Origin: Asparagopsis taxiformis
Taxonomy: Eukaryota; Rhodophyta; Florideophyceae; Bonnemaisoniales; Bonnemaisoniaceae
Assembly (NCBI GenBank): GCA_030407315.1
Contig: JALQPE010002409.1
Location: forward strand, 124,001 to 188,000
Direction of reading: 5' to 3'
Length of the DNA stretch: 64,000 nt
Shown: piece by piece, positions 19,065 through 30,127 of the stretch
How positions within the stretch are numbered: the stretch's first letter is position 1
Layout of the letters: every line of letters begins with the position of its first letter
Made by a program: the position numbers and the translations under genes
The notes under the pieces: model-generated
The model's input: the letters and a program-made list of their open reading frames with translations, nothing else
The model's database searches: none
Told to the model about the DNA's origin: nothing

Positions 19065-20045
19065 CTACAACATTTTTCGGAAGAACCCTGTCAAGATTTG
19101 CTGGCCACGTTCCTCAATGATATCTCCATGACATGGGATGATCTTTTCAAACCCTGTATCCAACAGTGCTTGCAGGAACAACTTGAACTCCGACTTACTC
19201 TTTACCAGAACCTTGTCATAGACCGGTTTGTATACCTTGTTCATAGCAAACCCCCACAGCTTGGTATTCCTTGGCACATCTGAATCTGTCGGATACGACC
19301 AATACAAGTCTGTGCAAAGTAGGGTTTTGGATGGAGTATGAACAAACACTGTCTCGTTGAAAAAAGGAGCTGTAGATATGAAAAACTGACAGATTCCATC
19401 TTCTTCCCACATCGGATCTGGTTCACTGTCGCGACTAAGCTCAGTCGTGAACTGTACATTTGGTAGCTTACGCATACTACCCGGCGGTCCAAAGTACGCA
19501 GCATGCGGATAAAACTTCTTCCACTGGTTTATAAAATCCACATGTTCCGTATTCGGTGCAATAACCACTGTCACCAAACCTATTGCATCGATAGCTTCTT
19601 TGAGTTCTTTCGTCAATGCAAGTGGTGCATGCACGAACAAACCACCGTCGGAAAGTTTGATGATCGTTGTGCGACCTCCCACATCAATCCTTCCCAGAAA
19701 GATGTATCCACGTTCGATGACCCAAATGTTTTCATCAAGTCTGCGAATGATCTCTCCAGTCTTGTTGTGCCAGGATTTGGGATGGAGAACAATACGCTGC
19801 TCGCGCGGAGAAACGGTGGCCCATGTTGGCTCCACGGACGGATTGGATGGTTGTTGAGCTTTCGCTTTGGGTTTTGAACGACAGCAGCTTTTCATGTTGA
19901 CCGTTGCTGGTCTGCGTAGGGTATCAATGTTTATCGATTGGACAAATAGTACATTTCGGGGGGCGGAAATCAGACGCGTTTCTTTTCTAGATGGGTGGGA
20001 TGGGCGTGATTGGCGATACGTGGACATATTATGGGATGTACGCAT
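19065..20045 (-). CDS. DUF4336 metallo-beta-lactamase-like protein
   Basis: The frame gives 326 residues from the ATG at 20045 (a later Met at about residue 51 is also possible). The core carries DUF4336 landmarks: ENIWVIERG, TTIIKLSDGGLFVHAPLALT, VIAPNTEHVDF and a late IPCHGDII. The family has a metallo-beta-lactamase-like fold and no established substrate. The ~50 residues before the core are basic and Ser/Arg-rich and could be an organellar presequence. It is convergent with the serine racemase gene, 272 bp away. Confidence 0.75.
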   Translation of the reverse strand: MRTSHNMSTYRQSRPSHPSRKETRLISAPRNVLFVQSINIDTLRRPATVNMKSCCRSKPKAKAQQPSNPSVEPTWATVSPREQRIVLHPKSWHNKTGEIIRRLDENIWVIERGYIFLGRIDVGGRTTIIKLSDGGLFVHAPLALTKELKEAIDAIGLVTVVIAPNTEHVDFINQWKKFYPHAAYFGPPGSMRKLPNVQFTTELSRDSEPDPMWEEDGICQFFISTAPFFNETVFVHTPSKTLLCTDLYWSYPTDSDVPRNTKLWGFAMNKVYKPVYDKVLVKSKSEFKLFLQALLDTGFEKIIPCHGDIIEERGQQILTGFFRKML

Positions 20046-22189
20046 AGTGGATGGTGACACGATTTACTTTGGTATGGATAGCTTGCATGTGTCGACTTGA
20101 TCACTGGAGGACGGTGGGAGTCTCCCAATGTCTTCCGAACATCAATGAGATCCGCCGGTTGAGGCTTGAAAAAAAAGTTGACAAATAAGTGGAAATGTTG
20201 CACATGACTGTATTCATCACGAAAGATTTGCGGACACTGCAAGCCACCTCTGGTTGAAAAGCGCCGAGCAATAGTTTTACATCTTCCACAACGATGGGTA
20301 TGCTATAAGATTTGAGTAACAAACATCGGTTCAGTCTAATCTGGGAACGTCGCGAGACTTGAAGAACCGTCGAGCATTCCGCTGAATTGATTGAGCGATA
20401 ACGCTCTAATTGTAAAATAGGCCTCGTATGTACTTTCAGCTGTGACTCATTGCTGACGAAGCAACAAAAATCACAAGTTTTGTGTTGAACTGGACTAAAT
20501 TAGTGTGACGCAATCAGCCCCATCCCTTGGTATAACCCTCTCTCATTCATGGCAGAACAAGCATAGCAACTATCCACAATGGCTCATTTGTTTTCCGATG
20601 AAATAGTGACAGGGGGATTCTCGAGTAAATGTTGTCGTGTCATGTGAAATTCAAGAGCCTCTTCTCCCGCCTCCACCCCAATACCATAGATATCATGCAT
20701 GCTCGGACTCTGAGGCCCCGGGATCCCTTAAGAGCTTTCATCTTCTTTGCCCTCCCCATTGTTCCCTGAAGCCGTAGAAAAGACTGCTAGAAAAAGCGCC
20801 AAATTTCATCCCACGATCCGTTGAGCACGAGAGCGAGGCGCAGTGGTACACAGATTTGCTTCAACACACCATAATCCGCATGTAATTGTGCTGCATTCTA
20901 CAGCAAAACCATGCAATATTGTTTGATATTATACAATCGCAATACGTTGCTTGGGCACACTTCTTGATCGGGTACAGAACATGCTATTTGAACTGCCCAG
21001 CAACGTTGATCATGATAGATTAGGATGCAGTTATTTCGAGAACAATAAGTGTAAGTTGTGAACGATATAATATCAGTGGTTCACTTGGATGAAACCCACT
21101 GTGCTGGTGACGTCGATCTGTTGGCGGAGAAGGAAGAAATGTAATTCGCGAGCCAACATCTTGTCTATATTAAGCACATCTTTCCGGGAAAAACGTGGGA
21201 TCCTCCCAAATCACGACCACTAATCATTTTCTGGACACCATCAAGTACTCCATCTGCTTCCCCGTTTCTTCTCTGCAGAAAGACGACACCGTACTTTGAC
21301 CAGACCCTTATTTGCTACAGAAACTTCAGAACGGTGATACACGGACGTTGTTTTGCCAGAATATCGTCACGTGTTCCCGTTGACATCCAATATGATTGAA
21401 TCATATCTTTGTGGTCCCCTTTCATAACGCGTGATTGGCCCATTCTTGTATGGCATGCTCGAATAAGTCTGAGAGGAGAGATATCGAATGTGCTTCTACA
21501 AAGAAAATAGTTGCGACTTCGATAGCTTTGGCAAACTACTTGCTCATCGAAGGGTCTTGTCTGTGAGTAGCCAATGATTTTACATTCTTTCTAATGGTAC
21601 ATCTCTCGAGCTTTGGTTAAATCTCGCTGATGCCACAAAATGGTTTTCCTCGTGGTGAATTTCCTGAATGTTACTGCATAAATGTGAGTAGTAGATGGTT
21701 ATGATGTAGAATTCACGTTGGCACGCTCCAGAGTTCAAAAACGCCTAACTGGACGACTGTTTTCATATCAAAGGTATCACTGATATAGATGGATTTCAAC
21801 AACAGAAACAACTGCAGTGGCGGGGGAAGGCATATGATGAGAATTTTATTGTGCAATAATGGAACAGGTAGAAAGAGAAATGACTGTCATCAACGAAACA
21901 TATCGAAATGGCTGTCAACTTGGGATCATTCCAGTATGCGATATCTAGTTTACACAGATGTAGCCACAAAAAATGTACTCGAACGAATGCTAGGAGTTGC
22001 TAGAAACGCAGAGCTTCCCATGAACGCAACAACGTAGAATGGGATGTTTGACTGGTCAGGTCAATAAGCGATAGCTGACGGTGACGCATTTGAAAATAGA
22101 TACGTGCGCATAATTTTATTGAAACAAATTTAGCTTACGACGTCGCTGGTAATTCAATTACGCGCACAGCGCCAACATCTGTATCCGAT
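20046..22189. other. Intergenic, no gene recognised
   Basis: About 2.1 kb. An 82-codon frame at 21789-22037 has no recognisable features and no paralogue in the window. Nothing else was identified. Confidence 0.5.
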
Positions 22190-23791
22190 CTACCGTTGCG
22201 CGCCGGCATCAGTTGTGGTCTGGAAGCAAGTAGCCACTGATTGTCGCACTTTGAGCATCCACGACGAAAGTCTAGGCTTTTTTTCTTGTCTTTCCTTGGG
22301 GTCAACAGTCTCCTCAGGTTCTTCCTGCTCCTCCTGTTTGGATTCCTGCGTTGATGATTCCGGGTTGGTTTCAGGAATTCCCCTGAACGCCTCGCTGCTG
22401 TCCGGGATGTCCACTTGTTCGTTCTCGATTTCGTCCATAAACTTGCGCGCAATTGCCACGAGCTTCTCCTCTTCAAAGGCCTGAGCGATGAGGGTGATTC
22501 CGCGCGGAACGGAGCCTTTGTATGCACCAGCCGGACACGGGATTGCGATTGCACAATAGTCCATGAGATTGACAAAGTTTGTAAATGTTCCAAGTATTGA
22601 ATTTGATCGAATCGGATCGCGCTCTATGTCCATGAGTGTCAATGCTGTTGGAATTGACGGAACGACCAGTACATCAATATTGGTCCACGTAGTCTGCTGC
22701 GCAATCTTCACATTGTGCAGAATTTTTCGCTGCGCGTTGAACAAGTCAACCGCGGTTCCTTTGGAAGCGTTGAGGATAATGGTAGCGACAGTTGGGTCGA
22801 AATCGGCGGGTGCTTCCTCGCGCTTATTGACGACAAACTCCCCGACGGCTGCATATCTTTCTGCAACAAACGGACCGCCGTACAACAATTCGGCTGATTC
22901 TATGAACGGTTTCATGTCGACGCTGACCATTCCTCCGCCAATCTGAGAGAGACGGGTGACGGACTCGTTGAAACTGGTTTCTGCAATTGCGTCACAGTGA
23001 AAGGACGACAATGGCGTCGACGGAACTCCGAAAGCGAATGAGTGTTGCACTTGGTTGGGGTCTGACCTAGCAGGGGGTGGAAGCCTTGTGAAGGGATTTG
23101 CGGCATCATATGTGCGTGACGCAAGCTGAAGCACGAAAGCGGCATCAGCGACTGTATTGGCGAAGATGGAGACACAATCAAGTGACTCACACGCGGGTAC
23201 TACACCGGAAGTTGACAAGAAACCTTTGGTGGGCTTGAGTCCCACGAGGCGATTCATAGCGGCCGGGACACGTCCGGAACCTGCGGTGTCGGTGCCGAGG
23301 GAAAAGACGCAGAGAGATTTGGCCAGGGCGACGGCGGAGCCGGATGAGGAGCCGCCGGGGATATAGGCTGGATTGTACGGGTTTGTCGGGGTTCCATAGG
23401 GAGATCGGGTGCCAACGAGACCGGTTGCAAACTGGTCTAGATTTGATTTTGCGAGGACTACAGCGCCTGCTTGTTCGAGCAAATGGACGACGAAAGCGGA
23501 GCGTGCCGGGGTGTATGAATAGGATGGACAAGCCGCTGTGGTTTGATGGCCGGCCACGTCAATGTTATCCTTGACGACAAAGGGCACGCCGTGAAGCGGG
23601 AGGTTTTGCTCTGGATCTGCTGCGACGAGGGTCGATAGACGGGATTGGAGATGGGCGAGGGGAGTAAGGGAAATGAAGATTGCACGGGTGGCTGCGGCGC
23701 GCACGTGAAGAGTGGTATAGATGTCGTGGAGAGAGTCGCCGGACGCGATGGCGTTGCGAAAAGCGGAGAGGGATTGAAGAGCGGGCGTCAT
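22190..23791 (-). CDS. Allophanate-hydrolase-type amidase, catalytic triad intact
   Basis: The 533-residue amidase-signature enzyme has Lys74 in GVPFVVKDN, cis-Ser148 in PGGSSSGSA and nucleophile Ser172 in DTAGSG. The stretches LVGTRSPYGTPTNP and ESLDCVSIFA are characteristic of allophanate hydrolase, which splits allophanate into ammonia and CO2 after urea carboxylase. The C-terminal domain that follows the amidase in bacterial AtzF is missing. Instead there is an acidic tail of about 85 residues (EESKQEEQEEPEE-like). No urea carboxylase is in the window, so the actual substrate is uncertain. The degenerate paralogue lies at 4-1314. Confidence 0.85.
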   Translation of the reverse strand: MTPALQSLSAFRNAIASGDSLHDIYTTLHVRAAATRAIFISLTPLAHLQSRLSTLVAADPEQNLPLHGVPFVVKDNIDVAGHQTTAACPSYSYTPARSAFVVHLLEQAGAVVLAKSNLDQFATGLVGTRSPYGTPTNPYNPAYIPGGSSSGSAVALAKSLCVFSLGTDTAGSGRVPAAMNRLVGLKPTKGFLSTSGVVPACESLDCVSIFANTVADAAFVLQLASRTYDAANPFTRLPPPARSDPNQVQHSFAFGVPSTPLSSFHCDAIAETSFNESVTRLSQIGGGMVSVDMKPFIESAELLYGGPFVAERYAAVGEFVVNKREEAPADFDPTVATIILNASKGTAVDLFNAQRKILHNVKIAQQTTWTNIDVLVVPSIPTALTLMDIERDPIRSNSILGTFTNFVNLMDYCAIAIPCPAGAYKGSVPRGITLIAQAFEEEKLVAIARKFMDEIENEQVDIPDSSEAFRGIPETNPESSTQESKQEEQEEPEETVDPKERQEKKPRLSSWMLKVRQSVATCFQTTTDAGAQR

Positions 23792-23940
23792 GATGTTTGC
23801 ACGACGAGATGGTTGACGGGATGCTACAACTCATGAATGACATATATCTACACTGCCGTAGATGGCATCCTATGTTACACACGTGCACAATGACGCACCG
23901 TGGACCGAGTTGAGCACCGTGGATTGTTGGAAAATTTTAT

Positions 23941-24513
23941 TCATTGCAATCGAACATACTCGACTATCTCTCTCGGAATCTGCACACGCCGTCCACGCAC
24001 ATTGATGCACACAAACTCGTCGGTGCGCATCACCAATGCTCCGCGAAGCTCTGTTTGTTTCTTGAACGGTTCCGACGTTTTCACGACAACTCTAAATCCG
24101 CGGAACGCGACAAACTCCCGCTCCTTCTCCAGCATCTCGCTACTGCCCGGCGTGGACACTTCCAGCGTGTACGCGCTCTCGATGTACGATCCGTCGTCGA
24201 GCATCGTGTCCAGAATGTCGCTCACGTATCGACAATCCTCTATCGTCGCTCCAGTCGCTCCAGCCTCGTTGGCCAGATCCCCCAGTGTCGTCACGTAGAC
24301 GCGCAGCTTGCGCGCCTTCCATTCCATCGCTTTTATCCCTAGATTACGTGCCGATAGCGCGTCGCGAGACGCCTCGCGTAAAAGTCGCACAAACCCCGCT
24401 TCCTCGCCACCCTCAATTTGCGACCGTACCCCCCTGCGCTGTCCGCATTTTGCCGCCCCCTTGCGCCGCCCAATTGCGCCCAACGCGTGATGGGCAAACG
24501 TTAGTGGCGCCAT
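23941..24513 (-). CDS. rimP: RimP-like ribosome maturation factor, probably plastid-targeted
   Basis: From the ATG at 24513 the protein has 190 residues. The RimP pattern is visible: an N-terminal domain ending in DCRYVSDILDTMLDD, the hallmark LEVSTPGSSEML, then a C-terminal SH3-like part (FRGFRVVVKT, LRGALV, ending in IPREIVEYVRL). RimP helps assemble the bacterial-type 30S subunit, so in a eukaryote it should act in the plastid. The first ~45 residues are basic with few acidic residues, fitting a transit peptide. It is divergent from NBS1, with starts 176 bp apart. Confidence 0.75.
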   Translation of the reverse strand: MAPLTFAHHALGAIGRRKGAAKCGQRRGVRSQIEGGEEAGFVRLLREASRDALSARNLGIKAMEWKARKLRVYVTTLGDLANEAGATGATIEDCRYVSDILDTMLDDGSYIESAYTLEVSTPGSSEMLEKEREFVAFRGFRVVVKTSEPFKKQTELRGALVMRTDEFVCINVRGRRVQIPREIVEYVRLQ

Positions 24514-24689
24514 TGTTGATCTGCGTCTGCCCGCGACCGACCTCCAGCGCGTCGCCACAATCTTTTCAACTAAAATATCAAAATTCAGTCCAATTTTTCG
24601 CTAAAATATTGCTCTACATAGATGGCTATCATGCACAACACACGAGCAACCCTACCTTCCCTCAACCCAACCATCCGTCCTCAGCACAA

Positions 24690-26291
24690 ATGTGGTATCT
24701 AATAGAAGAAGATCCCCTCCAACGACCAGCACCCAAGTATTGGCTGGGCGGCGTCGCGGGCGGCGGCCGCACAATCGGTCGCAAACACGTCGATATCCGA
24801 CTAAAAATCTCCTCGGTATCACGAACGCACGCCAAAATCACCGTCCAAAAGGCCGCCTTCTACACCCCAACAGGCGCCGATGTCCGCCGTCGCTACCAAT
24901 CCACATCCGTTTCCGTGCATGACAGCTCCGCTTACGGCACATTTCTCAAGTATCCCCCAGGCCACGCTTCCAACCGCGGCGAAAACGTCGTCGGGCATCA
25001 TCGTCGTCTCGACAAAGATTCCCCCACCGACGTCCGCGAAGGCGCCCTCCTCGCCTTTGGCGCACCGAGCTCCTGGTGGCGTGTCGGCTGGCTTCCCGTC
25101 GTGCTCTACCCCTCCCGTCTCTCCGACAAGCAGCTCGCCCGACTCGCCGAAATTGCTAATGTTACCTCGCTTGAAATTGCAAACGATTGGCCCCAGGAAG
25201 TCACCCATTTCGTCACAAATCAATGTGTCGCTTCCAATGTCAAATTCCTTGCAGCCCTTGTGCAGGGCAAGCCTATTGTGACGACTGCCTGGGTGGAAAC
25301 CGTTTACCACACCGTTTCCAATGCATGCCGTTCTATAGCCGAAGCGCCCAATGAAACCGTCGCTGCGACTATACCAAGTCTTGCTGAGGAGAGACATTAT
25401 GCGCCCCCCTTCTCACCTCCGGACGAGGCACAGTTCTCGCCAGAGCTTTTGTCCACTGTGTTCGAGCCTGCTCGCAAAGAACGTCGCCAGACTTTACTCA
25501 CCTCTATTGCGATTGCATTTTCACAAGACGATCGACGAGCCAAATGGGCGGCGCTCATCGAGGCACTCGGAGGAACTGCCATACTAGCAAAGGCGGCGGC
25601 GTCTCAACCAGATAATACGCGTGTGATATACGTACACAACGAAACTCCTGGTTCAAAGAAAAGGGAGCACCAGCCCGCTAATGTACAAGGTGCACAAGCT
25701 GTGTCACTTACAGCTTTAATTGAAGCCATTCTCCGTGCCGATCTGGCACCGCTTGAAGCGACAGTCAACGAACCTAACGAAGCAGAAGTAGCCGAGGTTG
25801 CGACTCCGGGCCCATTGGAAGTGGATAGTGGCGCTGAATCAGGGGAAAGTGAGCCAGTTGTCGACGAGGACAGCTGCCATGAGGGCGATCTAAAGGGAAA
25901 CGAAGACACACCGAGTTCGATTCCGGCACGTACACCTAAAGTATGGAAGAAGCGCGTGCGAGGCACAGCAGCAGAGACTTCTAGCAATGACCCGGATGGA
26001 AAGAGACCAAGGTTGGATACTGGTGAGCACGCTCAAGGTGATCAGGCTGCAGATGAGACTTTGCAAGAAATTGTTGTCGAAAATTCGGACATCAATCCCG
26101 TTTCATACTTTAGGGCACCGGGTCCTGCGCTGCCCTCATCGTTTTCAGTAACGAATGATGGGGATGTGCGGCCTTTTAGAAGAAGGAATGTGTTGGAGTC
26201 AACTCGGATAAAGAGTCAGAAAGTGCGATACGTGCCATTAGCGGAAGCTACAGAATCACGGTCAAACGGCGATAGTGAGGAGAAAAATTAA
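24690..26291 (+). CDS. NBS1: NBS1/nibrin-like DNA-repair protein
   Basis: The 533-residue protein starts at the ATG 24690, immediately before an FHA domain (about 1-120; GRTIGRKHVDIRL, then SVSRTHAKI with the Ser and His that hold phosphothreonine). One BRCT repeat (about 135-225, ending in KPIVTTAWVE) and a weaker second (about 250-340) follow. FHA-BRCT-BRCT is the NBS1 architecture of the MRE11-RAD50-NBS1 break-sensing complex. Near residues 490-500 the basic stretch RPFRRRNV resembles the MRE11-binding motif. The acidic ATM-binding end seen in animals was not found. The middle is acidic and probably disordered. Confidence 0.8.
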   Translation: MWYLIEEDPLQRPAPKYWLGGVAGGGRTIGRKHVDIRLKISSVSRTHAKITVQKAAFYTPTGADVRRRYQSTSVSVHDSSAYGTFLKYPPGHASNRGENVVGHHRRLDKDSPTDVREGALLAFGAPSSWWRVGWLPVVLYPSRLSDKQLARLAEIANVTSLEIANDWPQEVTHFVTNQCVASNVKFLAALVQGKPIVTTAWVETVYHTVSNACRSIAEAPNETVAATIPSLAEERHYAPPFSPPDEAQFSPELLSTVFEPARKERRQTLLTSIAIAFSQDDRRAKWAALIEALGGTAILAKAAASQPDNTRVIYVHNETPGSKKREHQPANVQGAQAVSLTALIEAILRADLAPLEATVNEPNEAEVAEVATPGPLEVDSGAESGESEPVVDEDSCHEGDLKGNEDTPSSIPARTPKVWKKRVRGTAAETSSNDPDGKRPRLDTGEHAQGDQAADETLQEIVVENSDINPVSYFRAPGPALPSSFSVTNDGDVRPFRRRNVLESTRIKSQKVRYVPLAEATESRSNGDSEEKN

Positions 26292-26463
26292 GATTGAGGC
26301 ATGTAAGCCAGTAGTTTGAGGAAACTTGAGGTGATTATGTAGACCTTTGTTGTAAAGACTTTTTGTTAAGGTGTGTATAGCATGTTAACACTGACAAGAT
26401 GAGTCGGATCGTTCCCAATACACTTTTTACAGAGCTGAACCAAAAACTAGACGCCCAATTAGA

Positions 26464-27477
26464 TTAACCACCACCAATGTTGATACCAAAACCGAACTTG
26501 TAGTCTTCTCTCGCATGATCAAGTTCTCCAGAGAGCGTAAGCGACAAGGCAGGATTAATCCGCTCTTCCAATGTTGCTGCCACTCTTCCAGAAGAATCCA
26601 CATGACCAATAACCGAAGCCGACTTCAAATCAAACCGATATCCAAAAGTCACGTGTGAATCCCTCGTGCGCCCATCGATAAATATCTCCGTAGCAAATGC
26701 AACCTTCGGATTTACTCGATGCATATAGCTGGCAATCACCGGACCAAACGAGGCCACGGACAGGGAGGCGGTATCGGGGCCATGACTATACTTGGCGGCG
26801 GCTGTCAACGCTGAAAATTGCGCTTTGCTCTGGTAGAAACCCTCACCTCCCAGGGCAAGACTTGGTGTCACAGACTGCAGATAGGACAGCGCCACGATAC
26901 CACCATTGGCCACTTTGAGCACGGAACAGAAATCCGATCCGCGATAATCCAGATCCCAACTTCCCTTGGAACTATCCGGCTCCGGGCCCACATCTGCAAT
27001 GATCTTACTGGTAAGCGCCGGGGTATGGTTAATGAATACACGCCCATTCACACGGCCGTCGGCGGGGGTCACGCGCGAGATCATAACCAGGCGATTTGTG
27101 TAGTAATTGGCAGCAAAGGCAAACGAGCCAGGTCGGTCCTTGCTACCCATTTCGAAGGCGTTGCCGAGGGAGAAGGACTGGGAGAGCGGGGCGTTGAAAT
27201 TGAACATGAGTCCCTCGACGAGATTGGGGCGCAATATGGTGGTGGCATCCTGATTGATCTCTTCGTAGGCTCCAGGATTTGGCAGGTCTGATCGCTCAAA
27301 GTTTCGCCACCACGGGGCGCCGGATTTTGCAGAAGCGGTTGCAGAGGCTAAACCTGCCGAAAAGGCGCCTGTTTGACTGGTGTCACTGCTGGACGAGGCA
27401 GATTCAGACGGTTTGGACTCCGCGGCGGCAGCTGCATCGGATAGGACAACTTCGGCGCGAGAGTAGGAGGCGCCCAT
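26464..27477 (-). CDS. TOM40: TOM40, mitochondrial outer-membrane import channel
   Basis: The 337 residues open with a short Ser/Ala-rich segment (about 1-60). A porin-3-type beta barrel follows: PNPGAYEEINQDATTILRP leads into alternating strands such as GLMFNFNAPLSQSFSLG. The end HAREDYKFGFGINIGGG matches the Tom40 terminus. Tom40 forms the pore through which nearly all mitochondrial precursors pass. The start Met is directly before GASYSRAE, and there are no introns. Confidence 0.85.
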   Translation of the reverse strand: MGASYSRAEVVLSDAAAAAESKPSESASSSSDTSQTGAFSAGLASATASAKSGAPWWRNFERSDLPNPGAYEEINQDATTILRPNLVEGLMFNFNAPLSQSFSLGNAFEMGSKDRPGSFAFAANYYTNRLVMISRVTPADGRVNGRVFINHTPALTSKIIADVGPEPDSSKGSWDLDYRGSDFCSVLKVANGGIVALSYLQSVTPSLALGGEGFYQSKAQFSALTAAAKYSHGPDTASLSVASFGPVIASYMHRVNPKVAFATEIFIDGRTRDSHVTFGYRFDLKSASVIGHVDSSGRVAATLEERINPALSLTLSGELDHAREDYKFGFGINIGGG

Positions 27478-28578
27478 TTCGGATGTCTATGTCGTCTCTG
27501 CTGCGATGATGGCTACGATTGCGAATTGGATCTGGTCGGCGACGGGCGCGGTCGGGGTTACGGATGACGGGATTGGGGACGTTGGCGCGATTGATGTGGT
27601 CGTCGCAGGGTGACACATGGGCGAATACGAACTGGGCAATCGGATCTTTGTTGTTGTATGATATGGGCTTTGGGACGTTTAGGGGAGTGCCATATTTTGA
27701 TTAATTTCGAGGGTAGCATGGTGTCATAATCTAATTACAAATAATACTTATTGTTTCAAATTAGATTGACGGGTAATTTAAAATTGTTGCTGTGTCAGCG
27801 ATGATGCATGCAGCATTGCTGGCAGTGCGAGTGGAGGTGAGGTCGAAAAGGATGGAGCAAGAATATGTCGCTTTCATCTGTAAAGTCTCCATTGCTATTT
27901 TTCCTTGCGTGGAGAATGGGCGTGCATGCGTAACTGTTTGCTCCAATACTTGCAATGAAAAAAAAGAACTGTAAAACGAAGTGGGCGAGAAATTCACATT
28001 GCGTGCGCTACGCATGCCAGTGACATGTACGCCATTGCTATTATACGTGAGAATCTATCTCACAGCACGACATTAGAAATTGGATGACCTGGCATCATCC
28101 AGTAACAATGTTATCGAGCTGCAGCGACGCGAATCTTGTAAGCGACAACGTCAAGATGTGAGCGGATGATCACTTCCCAAAACAGAAGTATCGCTGTCAA
28201 GACGCGTTAGCCGCGTCAATCACGAGTGGCAGGCATGCGTACTAAAATACCTAAAAAAAACACGCAATACGAAGTATCTACGCGGCCATCATTGCAATTC
28301 ATAGAGAGCTACCTATTACTGTACAGCTTTCTTCGCTCATCTATCAACCTTTTCAGATCCCAGCAAAACAATCCCGTTTGCTGGAGTCTGCGTATTTTAA
28401 TCTGTTAGCTCGCTCGCTCGCTTGCTTGCTTGTCTCGAGCGTTTAACAACGAAAACTTACAGCCGTTTGTTCTCCAAGTACATCCTCCACCAACCTGTTG
28501 TTCAACCGAACCATCCAAGCGCTTATCCGCGCAACCGGCATCAACAGTCCGACATCTCGACTTGCCAACAACGCTGTC
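27478..28578. other. Intergenic between TOM40 and kinase genes
   Basis: 1.1 kb with divergent genes on both sides. The kinase leader contains a GCTC/GCTT simple repeat near 28405-28430. A TTG at 28498 extends the kinase frame but is not a credible start. No gene was recognised. Confidence 0.5.
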
Positions 28579-29874
28579 ATGAATCCGGCCGCGCCCCACG
28601 GCCATCCCGGGGGGTCTGCGAGTGCGCCCGCCGCGTCTGGAAGCGACTTGCCCCCCGAGATGCGCTACGGCTCCTACGTAGAGAAGGAGGGCTACTTGCC
28701 GAAAAAGGGCAATGTGTTTCGGAATAACGCCATCTTCGGTCTGCACAACAAGCATCGTTTCCTGCGAATTCGCGGCTCCAAACTCGAGTGCTTCCGTCGT
28801 CAGGAGGATCCTGCCCCTGAATGGGAAATGGGCCTGCAGAACGCCCATGTGGCCCCGCATCCGGAGAGACTTGAGATTGAAATCACCGGTTGGAATCGCA
28901 CCGAGGAATTTGCCGCTGAGACGCCAGACCAGTTTGAAGATTGGTATCGTGCCTTGCGCTATGCTTCCGAGAAGAGTATAAAGGATTATTATGCGTTTGT
29001 GAAAACTCTCGGAGAGGGCCACTTTGGAAAAGTACTCCTCGCTAGAGACCGGCGAACGAGGGAAAAATTCGCCGTCAAGGTCATTAAGAAGGATAGCACA
29101 GAGTTGCGTAGCCAGACCTTGATTCGTCGAGAGTTGGATATCCTGCGTCTGGTCAACCATCAAAACGTTGTAAGATTGTATGACCTTTTCGACACGGACG
29201 ATAGACTTTACTTTGTGCTCGAATATATGTCGGGTGGCCCATTGTACGAAGTGCTTTCTTCCAGTTCGGTCCATTTTTCGGAAGAAAGAGCCTCACATAT
29301 TCTCAAGGATATTCTCAACGGCCTCGTGTATCTGCATGCTAAAAACATTGTGCATCGTGACGTCAAGCCGGAGAATATTCTCACGACGGGTAAGCATTGG
29401 CCGTTTACCTCCAAGCTTGCCGATTTCGGCCTCAGCAACTTTCTGGATACGGGCGCTCTAGAATCCAAGGTGGGAACGCCCTACTTTTGTGCAAGAGAAG
29501 TTGTCACCAACGAAAAGTACGGCACCAAGGCAGATCTATGGTCTCTTGGCGTGGTGGCCTATGAGATGCTGTCTGGTCGCAAGCCGTTCGAAGGCACGCA
29601 TACTAAATCGGTGTTGTATGCCATTCTAGATGCAAAGTATTCATTTCCCCCGAAAGAGTGGAGCTCTATCAGCATGGAGGCGAAGAACTTTATCGCTAGA
29701 CTTATTTGTGTCGACGTTGAGAAAAGGATGTCTGCAGAGGAAGCTTTGCAACATCCATGGATTGTTAATGAAGGCCGTCATGATGCTATTCCCAACAAGA
29801 TTGGGGCTGCTGGAAGAGCTCGACCCATCGAACCGGAGGTAAGCGGCGACGAAGTTATGGAGGTTGACGATTAG
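28579..29874 (+). CDS. PH-domain Ser/Thr protein kinase (AGC/CAMK type)
   Basis: The protein has 431 residues. An N-terminal PH-like domain (about 35-128: EGYLPKKGNVFRN, KHRFLRIRGSKLECF, FEDWYRALRYA) precedes a complete kinase domain (about 137-395). Visible features are the glycine loop GEGHFGKV, Lys167 in FAVKVIKK, HRD at 259-261, DFG at 282-284 and DLWSLGVVAYEMLSGRKPF. The APE motif is altered to ARE (305-307). Kinase-domain similarity is to the CaMK/DCLK/CHK2 region of the kinome rather than to Akt, although the PH-kinase order recalls Akt. The substrate is unknown. PH domains usually bind phosphoinositides, suggesting membrane recruitment. Confidence 0.88.
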   Translation: MNPAAPHGHPGGSASAPAASGSDLPPEMRYGSYVEKEGYLPKKGNVFRNNAIFGLHNKHRFLRIRGSKLECFRRQEDPAPEWEMGLQNAHVAPHPERLEIEITGWNRTEEFAAETPDQFEDWYRALRYASEKSIKDYYAFVKTLGEGHFGKVLLARDRRTREKFAVKVIKKDSTELRSQTLIRRELDILRLVNHQNVVRLYDLFDTDDRLYFVLEYMSGGPLYEVLSSSSVHFSEERASHILKDILNGLVYLHAKNIVHRDVKPENILTTGKHWPFTSKLADFGLSNFLDTGALESKVGTPYFCAREVVTNEKYGTKADLWSLGVVAYEMLSGRKPFEGTHTKSVLYAILDAKYSFPPKEWSSISMEAKNFIARLICVDVEKRMSAEEALQHPWIVNEGRHDAIPNKIGAAGRARPIEPEVSGDEVMEVDD

Positions 29875-30127
29875 ACCTATTGCACCCCCGATTCACTCTT
29901 GTAACTATAGTCAAGTTGTAAACACAACACTTGTCGGTCTACGTCGTACTACAGGGGAAACTCGGGGAGGTTGCACTATTCATTTCGGCTGATTCAATTA
30001 CGTCACTTTGGGACGCACGCAAGTTTGTGGCCAAAGATAAACCTACGTTCCACCTAATCTCACTCTGGGAATACTAATCGTCAATAATCACCTTCAGCTA
30101 CCTCGTAGTTTACATCAAATTTGAAAG

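Noticed and set aside
21789..22037. 82-codon frame in the 20046-22189 gap
   Set aside because: No paralogue, promoter element or recognisable motif; ordinary chance length.
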